This document shows, in pieces, positions 1-6,930 of a DNA stretch of 10,733 bases. Positions within the stretch are counted from its first letter, which is position 1, and each line of letters opens with the position of its first letter. The notes beneath the pieces were generated by a model that did no database searches, had not been told where the DNA came from, and was given only the letters and a program-made list of their open reading frames with translations. The stretch is from Clostridiales bacterium UBA4653. GTDB taxonomy: Bacteria > Bacillota > Clostridia > Oscillospirales > CAG-272. The DNA lies in the NCBI GenBank assembly GCA_002405565.1, contig DHMB01000137.1, positions 1,229 to 11,961 of the forward strand, in the 5' to 3' direction. The position numbers and the translations under genes were made by a program.

Positions 1-2
1 AC

Positions 3-3000
3 ACAAAAACAAACGACGCTCACCGTCAGGCATTGCTTTCTCAGATAATCCTCTCCTATACGGACGTTGAGACTCAGAAAACAAGCATATTCAACTCCTT
101 CAAGGACGCAGCCCTTAACGGCGATCAGATCACTTTCAAAACGCTTACAAACGGCGTTCGTGTTGAGTACGCGCTCGGCACGGTCGAATCGAAGCGACTT
201 GTCCCTTATTATATAGAGAAGAGCCGCTTTGAAGAGAAGATATACAACGTTCTTGAAGCTCAGAAATCCAATATGACAAAGGACGAACTCAACACATTCA
301 ATTCGTTCTTTATCAACGGTGAAAGAGACGGCGCAGCCAATATCTATAAGCTCATCGACCAGACAGACCCCAAAAACGCAACGCTTGTCAGCATGTGGCG
401 TGACCTTGATACCGGTTATAAATGCCTTGCGGCAAATAACGACATGGTCATTTACGTTCTCAATCAGGCAAGCGAACGTGTAAAGAAGAATGTTGAAGCG
501 CTTATAAGAAAATACTGCCCCGAATACACATACGACGAGCTCGAATATGACCATGAGCTCACGATGTATGAAGGTCAGGAGAAGGAACCGGCACTGTTCC
601 GTCTTGCTGTCGAATACACAATCGACGAATACGGACTTTCCGCTTCCATCCCTTCAAAGAGTATACGTTACAACGAAACGAACTACACTCTTGAAACAAT
701 CGCGCTCCTTCCGTACTTCGGATGTGCGTCCACAAAATCGACGGGCAACATCACAAGAACGGGCGGATACCTCTTCATTCCGGACGGTAGCGGCACGCTC
801 ATTGAGTATTACAATGACGACGGCACCGTCAAGACAAACGGATCGCAGGGCGGAAAGGTTTACGGCCCCGACTATGTAAGCGGTGATCTTGCAAGCGCGG
901 ACGTAAACGAAAACATCGCAAAGTACCGTTTCCCTGTATTCGGTCTCACTCAGTATTACAACGAAACCGTTACAACAGAGCGTTCGGGTCGTTCCTCAAA
1001 GGTGGACATAGTAGCCCACAAGACAGGCTGGCTCGGCGTTATAACTGAGGGCGAATCGTTTGCTTCGATCACGGCTTATATCGGAAACGTTTACGGCGCG
1101 AGCGGTGGCGGTAGCTGCGAATACAACATGATCGCGGCAAACTTTACCGTAAAGCAGGTGGACGCAACAGCGTCCGCGGCGGCTTCCTCCGGCTCGAGTA
1201 CGGGCGGCGGTTCCTCCGCACTTTCCGGAACGGTTGACACAAAGTACCTCGGCAATTATACGATAAGATATCTCCTTCTCACAGACCCTGTTGCCGCAGA
1301 GAAGAACAACATAACGGATTATTATTATCCGTCTTATGTCGGCATGGCGGCGGCTTACAGAAACTATCTTATAAAGACCGGCGGTATGGAAAAGCTCGAA
1401 GGACTTGAAGATGACGCATCAATGCCGCTTTATATAAACACTTTCGGTTATACAACGGCATATGAAAAGTTCCTTTCGTTCCCCGTATCAAAGAAAAAAG
1501 CTCTCACCTCCTATGAAGATATTCAGAAAATGTGCGATATCCTCGGCGAGAGCAATATAAACGATGTCCGTATTCTTATGACGGAGACGGGTAACGTTAT
1601 AACAAAGGTCAAATGGCCGAGCGTTCTCGGCGGCAAGAAGGGCTTTGAAAAGTTGCTCAAATATGCCGAAGAAAACGGCGCTACGATCTATCCCGATTAT
1701 GACTTCGCAAGTGTTTCTTACCTCGACGCAAACGCAGGCTTCTCCTTCAAGAAGTATGCAGCAAAGTCGATGATAGGCAAATACAAGATGGTTCGTGATT
1801 ATGACTATGTATGGCAGATGGTACTCAATATGGGTAGTAGGAACGTTGTTTCGACAGGCTCCTTTGAAGCTATCTATGATAAATTCGCAAAGAAATATCT
1901 CAAATACAATGTCGGCGCGATTGGCGTATCGTCTCTCGGTTCGATGCTTTCGTCCGACTTTGATGAGGATGACCCCATCACCCGCGAGGATTCCAAGTAT
2001 TATACGGAAGAGTTCCTCAAGAGACTTAAATCCGACAATGGTAAGGTGCTTGTTTCCGGCGGAAACGCATTCACGATTCCTTATGTAACAGACATAGTTG
2101 ACTTCAGCCTTGATAACAGCGGCTTCTCCGTTTCAACGGCATCCGTTCCTTTCACGGGAATGGTTCTCCACGGTTATGTAAGCTATGCGGGCACCCCGAT
2201 GAACCTCGAAGGCGACGTTCAGTACAGACTTCTCAAGTCTCTTGAGAACGGCGCGGCACTCTACTTCACACTTTCCTATCAGAACACAGACCTTCTCAAG
2301 GACAGCATGCTTTCCGAATATTACGCGGTAAGCTTTGATCTCTGGCTCCCGCAGGTCATATCGTTCTATAAAACGCTTAATGACGCAATCGGATCGCTCC
2401 AGAACGCAACAATAACAACTCATGATTTTGAAAAGGCACTCAGCCTTGACGAGTCATCTGCTTCCGTTCTCTTCGGAACCTATAACAGACTCACAGCCGA
2501 ATGTAAGCAGGCAAGGGCAGAGTATGAGGCGGCAGTTGCCGAGGTTGACAGACTCGTTGCCGACCAGAAAGACCCGACAGCCGCAACGGCGGTTGAGGTT
2601 GCAAAGCTCGCAGCATACAACACGGCAAAAGCCGCGCTCGACCTTTGCGAAACGGTTATGAACAGAAACTACGTCAAGAACGTTGTTTCCGTGACATATG
2701 AAGCTGACAACGGCAAGTCCAAGACGTTCTTCATAAACTACAACAGCTATGATGTCGTTGTTGAAGGCGAAAAAGGCGTGTTCACAATCCCCGCGAAGAG
2801 CTTTGTTGAAAAGTCAGACATTAAGGAAACAGAGCTCCCCATAAGTTCGGTTGAGGCTGTAACGGCTTATAAGCCCACAACGATCGGTCTCGAAACATTT
2901 GAGACAGCTTATGAAAACTATAAGAGCGCGGTTGCGTCCGGCAATGAAATGCAGATCGCACGTGCGAAAGAAACGCTTGAAAATACAGTAAACTCCATCC

Positions 3001-3146
3001 CGAAGCAGAACAACGTACTCAAGGTTGTCGGTTCGGACGGAAAGGTTATGTATATCAACACAACAGCTGACAGAGTGATCGTTGAAACCGGCGCACTCGA
3101 ATATGTGGTAATTGCAAAGCAGAGCTTCGCATATTCCGCAAACTGA
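3..3146 (+). CDS. DUF5696 domain-containing protein, 5' end outside window
   Basis: This is the 3' part of a large, probably extracytoplasmic protein of the DUF5696 type. The frame is open to the left edge, so the TTG at 33 is not a credible start, and the signal peptide and N-terminus are missing. Residue numbers here count from codon 33. The DUF5696 hallmark is a beta-rich region with LLPYFGCAS, followed by GGYLFIPDGSGTLIEYY (about 244-260). A Ser/Gly/Ala-rich low-complexity stretch lies at about 377-400. Next comes an alpha/beta region that could be a TIM-barrel hydrolase-like domain, with RILMTETGN (Glu518) and IYPDYDF (Asp555, Asp557). A predicted coiled coil follows at about 815-871, and two similar beta-rich segments at 880-925 and 993-1034. 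Family members often sit beside carbohydrate ABC permeases, as here: the stop is 18 bases before the next start. Enzymatic activity is unproven. Family assignment is fairly sure; a glycan-active role is inferred. Confidence 0.8.
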   Translation, partial: TKTNDAHRQALLSQIILSYTDVETQKTSIFNSFKDAALNGDQITFKTLTNGVRVEYALGTVESKRLVPYYIEKSRFEEKIYNVLEAQKSNMTKDELNTFNSFFINGERDGAANIYKLIDQTDPKNATLVSMWRDLDTGYKCLAANNDMVIYVLNQASERVKKNVEALIRKYCPEYTYDELEYDHELTMYEGQEKEPALFRLAVEYTIDEYGLSASIPSKSIRYNETNYTLETIALLPYFGCASTKSTGNITRTGGYLFIPDGSGTLIEYYNDDGTVKTNGSQGGKVYGPDYVSGDLASADVNENIAKYRFPVFGLTQYYNETVTTERSGRSSKVDIVAHKTGWLGVITEGESFASITAYIGNVYGASGGGSCEYNMIAANFTVKQVDATASAAASSGSSTGGGSSALSGTVDTKYLGNYTIRYLLLTDPVAAEKNNITDYYYPSYVGMAAAYRNYLIKTGGMEKLEGLEDDASMPLYINTFGYTTAYEKFLSFPVSKKKALTSYEDIQKMCDILGESNINDVRILMTETGNVITKVKWPSVLGGKKGFEKLLKYAEENGATIYPDYDFASVSYLDANAGFSFKKYAAKSMIGKYKMVRDYDYVWQMVLNMGSRNVVSTGSFEAIYDKFAKKYLKYNVGAIGVSSLGSMLSSDFDEDDPITREDSKYYTEEFLKRLKSDNGKVLVSGGNAFTIPYVTDIVDFSLDNSGFSVSTASVPFTGMVLHGYVSYAGTPMNLEGDVQYRLLKSLENGAALYFTLSYQNTDLLKDSMLSEYYAVSFDLWLPQVISFYKTLNDAIGSLQNATITTHDFEKALSLDESSASVLFGTYNRLTAECKQARAEYEAAVAEVDRLVADQKDPTAATAVEVAKLAAYNTAKAALDLCETVMNRNYVKNVVSVTYEADNGKSKTFFINYNSYDVVVEGEKGVFTIPAKSFVEKSDIKETELPISSVEAVTAYKPTTIGLETFETAYENYKSAVASGNEMQIARAKETLENTVNSIPKQNNVLKVVGSDGKVMYINTTADRVIVETGALEYVVIAKQSFAYSAN
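2670..3134 (+). repeat. internal protein duplication at the DUF5696 C-terminus
   Basis: Two segments of about 42-46 residues share a pattern at the protein level. Copy 1 (nt 2670-2807) contains FFINYNSYDVVVEGEKG, then FTIPAKSFV. Copy 2 (nt 3009-3134) contains VMYINTTADRVIVETGA, then YVVIAKQSFAY. The common pattern is a hydrophobic strand, IN, V-V-E-G, I-AK-SF. About 65 residues of probable helix separate the copies. The similarity was judged by eye and is not visible at the DNA level. It resembles two small beta modules flanking a helical spacer. Confidence 0.45.
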
Positions 3147-3164
3147 AAGGAGGATTGACCTGAT

Positions 3165-4178
3165 ATGGATAAAACACAGGGCGAAAATAAATTTTCCGCA
3201 TTTATGAAAAGGTTGGTGCCCAAGAAGTCAGTCTCCCTGAGTGCTAAAAAGGCAAGAGCCGGATGGCTGTTCGTTCTTCCGTTCGTAATAGGACTTATAG
3301 TCTTTTACATCGGAATTATAGCGGAGTCCATCGGTTACAGCTTTGCTTCTTATACGAAGATTCCCGCGGCTCGCGGCGGCGGTTACTCGCTGACATGGGT
3401 AGGCTTTTCAAACTACCAGAACATTCTTACAAAAACAATCGATACAAAGACGGGCGAAACATTCCTTGAAAGAATGTTCACCGGATTTGCAACTCAGATC
3501 GTTGAAGTCGTTGCGATCATCATGCTTTCGCTCTTTGTCGCCATTCTTCTTAACCAGAAGATGGTGGGCAGAGCGGCGTTCAGAGCGATATTCTTCGTGC
3601 CGGTTGTTGTCGGCGCCGGAATCATTGCAAAGATCGACTATGAAAACGCACTGCTTGAAAGCATGAGCGCGACAGGCTCGATTGATATGGGTAGCGTCGG
3701 CGGAGGTGGCCTCGGCGACCTTGTCGACGGAATGGACATAGCGGCGCTATTTGAGAGCTTGGGCATAGGAACGTCGCTGGTAAACAGTGTAACGACTCTT
3801 ATCTCAAACATCTACGAAATAGTAAACCGTTCGGGCGTTCAGATGCTGATATTCCTTGCGGGACTTCAGTCCATCTCGCCTTCAATATACGAATCGTGCC
3901 AGATGGAGGGCGCTTCATCCTGGGAAATCTTCTGGAAGATAACCCTCCCCATGATAAGCCCGATAATTCTTGCAAACTCCGTATATACGGTAATCGACTC
4001 GTTCACATCGGAAAGCAACAAGGTAATGTCCTATATTCTTTCCATGGCGGACACAACGACCGTAAACGGTCAGCAGGCGGCGGCAGCATGGGCGTACTTC
4101 GCGCTCGTTATCATAACGCTTCTGCTGGTGGCGCTGATATCAAGAAAAATCGTGTTCTATCAGCGTCGTAATGACTGA
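3165..4178 (+). CDS. sugar ABC transporter permease, MalF/UgpA/LplB type
   Basis: This is an inner-membrane permease subunit of a binding-protein-dependent carbohydrate importer, expected to pair with the next gene. The first membrane segment is at about 32-55 (GWLFVLPFVIGLIVFYIG); others are at about 112-130, 140-156, 225-240, 263-283 and 308-327. The cytoplasmic EAA-like loop that contacts the ATPase is at about 243-262 (ESCQMEGA through KITLP), with Ser-Cys in place of the usual Ala-Ala. At 337 residues it is longer than the usual 290-300. The extra length is a loop at about 158-222 that contains a Gly-rich run (GSVGGGGLGDL). The start is set by AAAGGAGG at 3146-3153, 11 bases before ATG and touching the stop of the previous gene, which implies one transcript. 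The substrate cannot be read from the sequence, and no ATPase is in view; such systems often share one encoded elsewhere. Confidence 0.92.
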   Translation: MDKTQGENKFSAFMKRLVPKKSVSLSAKKARAGWLFVLPFVIGLIVFYIGIIAESIGYSFASYTKIPAARGGGYSLTWVGFSNYQNILTKTIDTKTGETFLERMFTGFATQIVEVVAIIMLSLFVAILLNQKMVGRAAFRAIFFVPVVVGAGIIAKIDYENALLESMSATGSIDMGSVGGGGLGDLVDGMDIAALFESLGIGTSLVNSVTTLISNIYEIVNRSGVQMLIFLAGLQSISPSIYESCQMEGASSWEIFWKITLPMISPIILANSVYTVIDSFTSESNKVMSYILSMADTTTVNGQQAAAAWAYFALVIITLLLVALISRKIVFYQRRND

Positions 4179-4197
4179 GAAGGGAGGATGAGATAAT

Positions 4198-5262
4198 ATG
4201 AATAACAACACAACCGCGCCCCGCGTAAAGAAAGAGAGCAAAAACAAAATCAAAGTCGATTTTGACAGAGCTCCGCTTCGCGAAAGACTGAAAGCAAAGT
4301 ATCTCAATGCGTATTTCTACAAGAAAATTCTTGTGGCGATATTCAGATTTGTACTTCTGCTCGGTATTTCATACATCATCCTTTTCCCGTTTTTCTCAAA
4401 GATATCAACATCGTTTATGAGCCCGAAGGACATTATGTACTTGAAGCTCGGAACGATCAAGCTCATCCCCAAGTACCCGACGACGGATACATGGAAGTTC
4501 CTCATAGTTGAGAACCATTATTTCCGCGCTCTTCTCAATACCTTCCTCCTTTCGCTTTCGACAGCGCTCATCCAGACATTTGTTTGTGCGATGATCGGAT
4601 ATGGTTTTGCGAAGTTCAAATTCAAAGGAAATAAGATACTCTTCCTCCTCGTTGTACTTACGATGATAGTTCCTCACCAGATTCTCGGCTCATCGTTTAC
4701 GATGCACTTCATGTATCCTTCGATACTGGGAATTGACCTATCGGGACTGTGCAACGCGCTTGGGTTTACTCAGGGCTTCTATAACACCTATGTTCCGATT
4801 TACTTCCTCTCGCTTACGGGACTTGCGTTCAAGAACGGTCTGTTTATATTCATTATGAGACAGTTCTATCGCGGCGTTCCCGATGAGCTTGAAGAATCGT
4901 CCTATGTTGACGGTTACGGCGTTTTCAAGACGTTTATAAAGATTATCCTTCCGCTTTCCGTGCCTATGCTTATCACGGTATTCATACTGTCGTTCTCATG
5001 GCAGTGGACGGACATCTTCTATACGAACACGTTCCTGAACGCTTCGGAACACACGCTCCTGACTTCAAACTCCTTCTGGCAGAGACTTCCCGCGTCGCTT
5101 GAAGAAATCAGCGCGCAGGCAGGCGCATATGTTGAAACATTCGAGGTTGCCGTAAAGAATACGGCGGGTATGCTTATCATACTTCCTCTTATCATCATGT
5201 ACTTGTTCTGTCAGAGATACCTCATTCAGGGTATCGAGCACTCCGGCTTCGGCGGAATGTAA
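4198..5262 (+). CDS. carbohydrate ABC transporter permease, MalG/UgpE/LplC type
   Basis: This is the second permease subunit of the importer. A basic, hydrophilic N-terminus of about 44 residues precedes the first membrane segment (about 45-66). Further segments are at about 112-136, 147-166, 200-220, 255-275 and 322-340. The EAA loop is well preserved at about 232-252 (EESSYVDGYG through KIILP), with the Asp-Gly pair at 238-239. The C-terminus (QRYLIQGIEHSGFGGM) matches the family's usual QRY-x-x-x-G-hydrophobic-x-G ending. At 354 residues it is longer than typical (about 275-300), owing to the N-terminal extension and the segment before the third membrane helix. An AAGGGAGG site at 4180-4187 lies 10 bases before ATG. 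It is 19 bases downstream of the first permease and is followed directly by a strong terminator, so it is the last gene of this operon. Confidence 0.93.
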   Translation: MNNNTTAPRVKKESKNKIKVDFDRAPLRERLKAKYLNAYFYKKILVAIFRFVLLLGISYIILFPFFSKISTSFMSPKDIMYLKLGTIKLIPKYPTTDTWKFLIVENHYFRALLNTFLLSLSTALIQTFVCAMIGYGFAKFKFKGNKILFLLVVLTMIVPHQILGSSFTMHFMYPSILGIDLSGLCNALGFTQGFYNTYVPIYFLSLTGLAFKNGLFIFIMRQFYRGVPDELEESSYVDGYGVFKTFIKIILPLSVPMLITVFILSFSWQWTDIFYTNTFLNASEHTLLTSNSFWQRLPASLEEISAQAGAYVETFEVAVKNTAGMLIILPLIIMYLFCQRYLIQGIEHSGFGGM

Positions 5263-5272
5263 TATCAAAAAC

Positions 5273-5307
5273 AAAAAACGGCTTGCCGAAAAGGCAAGCC
5301 GTTTTTT
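5273..5307. terminator. bidirectional Rho-independent terminator
   Basis: A perfect 9-bp GC-rich stem (CGGCTTGCC at 5279-5287 with GGCAAGCCG at 5293-5301) has a 5-base GAAAA loop. It is flanked by six A on the left and six T on the right. Both strands therefore carry a stem followed by a U-run. It lies between the convergent ends of the second permease gene (stop at 5262) and the CPBP gene (minus-strand stop at 5318), and should end both transcripts. Confidence 0.93.
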
Positions 5308-5317
5308 CTTATGAATT

Positions 5318-6094
5318 TCAATCGGAATAAAAGGAATTTATGTTTTCGTCACCGCGACGGATGAGATAAAGAATGAGTACGGCGGCACAGATTATTGCCA
5401 GAAGCACCGTTATGATAACAGTCGCTGCGTCCCATACGGTTTCATATCCTGCGCCGAGCGTCGGGACAAGTCCGCCGCAGAAATTGAATACGGCATGCAG
5501 AGCAATGCACGGGAAAATACTTTTGCTGGCGATCAGCACGACCGCGCACATTCCGCCGATGAGAAACGAATAGCCGATCTGCATAATCACAGCGCCGGCT
5601 CCGGCGCCGTCTATGAGATTCAGCAGGTGAAACAGGCCAAACACGACGGATGAGACGACGACGGAAGAAAAAATGCCTTTTTTATTCCTGCGCGATTTGC
5701 AGAGGCTGAGAACAAGCACACCGCGAAAGGCAATCTCTTCATAAGTCGCGACGGCAATACAGCTTGCGGCAAAAAGGATTACCTTTGCCACGGGTGCGGT
5801 TACTGCCGCTGTGCCGCGTAAAAGCGCAATGAAGGGAAGGTTGTTCAGCACAACCAAAAAGCAGGGAATAATCAGCGCGAAGTTCTTTATTTTCGGTGAA
5901 AATATGTCAAACGCAAGATATTTCGCAAGAAAGAAGAACGAAACGGAAAGCGCTGACCGCGTTATCAGCATGGAAATAAGGGAATCGAGCGTTTCGTCTC
6001 CTGTTTTTATCAGAATAACAATCGCCATGAGGAAAAGCGATATCACAAGAGACGCCATGCAGGCATGCTTGAAGTCAAAACTTCGTTTTTTCAA
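5318..6094 (-). CDS. CPBP family (Rce1/type II CAAX-like) intramembrane glutamic endopeptidase
   Basis: This is a multi-spanning membrane protease of the CPBP/ABI family (258 residues). The family signatures are in order: motif 1 EEIAFRG with Glu119, Glu120 and Arg124; motif 2 FGLFH with Phe152 and His156; motif 3 HAVFN with His200 and Asn204. All proposed catalytic residues are present, so it is probably active. Hydrophobic segments occur at about 12-30, 41-60, 72-90, 104-118, 143-160, 166-188, 193-210 and 224-245. The start codon is TTG, supported by AGGAGG at 6102-6107 seven bases upstream. The TTG overlaps the TGA of the lgt-like gene by 4 bases, which suggests translational coupling. Family members range from peptide immunity proteins to processing enzymes for Cys-containing C-terminal sorting signals. 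The nearby secreted protein with a Cys-bearing tail favours the second role, but that is inference. Confidence 0.9.
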   Translation of the reverse strand: MKKRSFDFKHACMASLVISLFLMAIVILIKTGDETLDSLISMLITRSALSVSFFFLAKYLAFDIFSPKIKNFALIIPCFLVVLNNLPFIALLRGTAAVTAPVAKVILFAASCIAVATYEEIAFRGVLVLSLCKSRRNKKGIFSSVVVSSVVFGLFHLLNLIDGAGAGAVIMQIGYSFLIGGMCAVVLIASKSIFPCIALHAVFNFCGGLVPTLGAGYETVWDAATVIITVLLAIICAAVLILYLIRRGDENINSFYSD

Positions 6095-6846
6095 TCGACC
6101 GCCTCCTCTTTATGCTTTTTAGACGTGAAATAAAGCGCTGCCGAGCCGATTATAAGAAGGATTGAAACTATCTGCGAAGGGGAGAGAAGACCCGAGAAAA
6201 GCGTTCCACGGTCGTCTCCGCGGAAGAATTCGATTATAAACCTGAACACGCCGTATGAAAGCATATAAAGCTCCATGATGTGCGCCTTGCCTTTGAAGAG
6301 GAGAAAAATCAGAACTGACGCTAAAATAAGGAGAAAAATCGCCTCGAAGAGCTGCGTCGGTATGACCTTATATCCAAGGTTGACCATGTGTATTCCGATG
6401 GGGGAATCTGTTGGCTTGCCATAGCAGCAGCCGCTCATAAGACAACCGATTCTGCCGAAAAAGTGTGCCGATGGAACGGCGCAGGCGGCGCAGTCAAGCA
6501 CGCGGCGGAAGTTCTTTTTGCAGTCAAACTTTTTTCCGAATACGAAATATATGAAAAAGAATGTGGCGGCTCCGCCGATAAGTCCGCCGGCAAACGTCGC
6601 GCCGGTTTCGGAGTCGATTATAAATCCTCCGCGCTCTCTGATGTTGTAAATTGCCTGGAAAAGGACAGAGGAGACAAATCCGAGCACGATTGAAAACAGG
6701 GCGCAGATAAGCGTAAAATTGAATAGCTTTGCGTTTATCTTCGCTCTGTCTGCGCATATTCTGTAAACCGCGATAGCCGCAACGACCGCGAGCATTATGC
6801 ATATCGAATATAAATCTATATCGCCGATTATGTAATAAGGGTACAT
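6091..6846 (-). CDS. Lgt-like prolipoprotein diacylglyceryl transferase family protein, divergent
   Basis: This is a polytopic membrane protein (251 residues) of the Lgt family. Canonical Lgt moves diacylglycerol from phosphatidylglycerol to a lipobox cysteine on the outer face of the membrane. Family landmarks are FAGGLIGG (85-92, where canonical Lgt has FHGG), HFFGRIGCLMSGCCYG (128-143), PTQLFEA (163-169), YGVFRFIIEFFRGDDRG (198-214) and SPSQ (222-225). The signature loop keeps Gly-Arg-Ile-Gly but has Cys135 where canonical enzymes carry the conserved Asn (GRIGNF-N-GE), and it adds Cys140 and Cys141. The HGG histidine is Ala86. It therefore belongs to a Cys-rich Lgt-like clade and may be a paralogue with another acceptor. 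The start ATG has only a weak, purine-rich upstream region (GAAG). It sits between the Ig-like secreted protein and the CPBP protease on the same strand. Confidence 0.85.
   Translation of the reverse strand: MYPYYIIGDIDLYSICIMLAVVAAIAVYRICADRAKINAKLFNFTLICALFSIVLGFVSSVLFQAIYNIRERGGFIIDSETGATFAGGLIGGAATFFFIYFVFGKKFDCKKNFRRVLDCAACAVPSAHFFGRIGCLMSGCCYGKPTDSPIGIHMVNLGYKVIPTQLFEAIFLLILASVLIFLLFKGKAHIMELYMLSYGVFRFIIEFFRGDDRGTLFSGLLSPSQIVSILLIIGSAALYFTSKKHKEEAVD
6095..6107 (-). promoter_or_regulatory. ribosome binding site fixing the TTG start of the CPBP gene
   Basis: On the minus strand AGGAGG (plus 6102-6107) lies inside the last codons of the lgt-like gene, 7 bases before the TTG at 6094-6092. 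No in-frame ATG nearby has a comparable site; the first internal Met is residue 13. This supports TTG as the true start and a coupled stop-start (TTGA). Confidence 0.85.
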
Positions 6847-6866
6847 TTTTTCTTCACTTTCTTTTG

Positions 6867-6898
6867 AAATGCCCGCACCGTAAAAGGTGCGGGCATTT
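6867..6898 (-). terminator. 13-bp hairpin between Ig-like gene and lgt-like gene (weak terminator or processing stem)
   Basis: A perfect 13-bp inverted repeat, AAATGCCCGCACC at 6867-6879 and GGTGCGGGCATTT at 6886-6898, has a 6-base loop. It lies about 30 bases after the Ig-like stop and 20 bases before the lgt-like start. On the minus strand the only U-run is the UUU closing the stem, so termination should be incomplete. The plus strand has the better T-rich tail but no convergent plus-strand gene. It may lower expression of lgt-like and CPBP relative to the Ig-like protein. Confidence 0.6.
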
Positions 6899-6930
6899 AT
6901 TTTTGTTATTTTGCGTTATCCGAAAACAAA

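Noticed and set aside
33..35. TTG at 33 as the start of the large plus-strand protein
   Set aside because: The frame is open to base 3 with plausible coding sequence, no ribosome site precedes the TTG, and family members have a longer N-terminus with a signal peptide.
5318..6094. CPBP protein as a bacteriocin immunity protein
   Set aside because: No bacteriocin-like peptide, peptide exporter or quorum-sensing gene is nearby; not excluded, but the context favours a processing role.
6388..6693. Plus-strand open frame opposite the lgt-like gene
   Set aside because: It is a shadow frame of a well-supported gene, with no ribosome site or domain.
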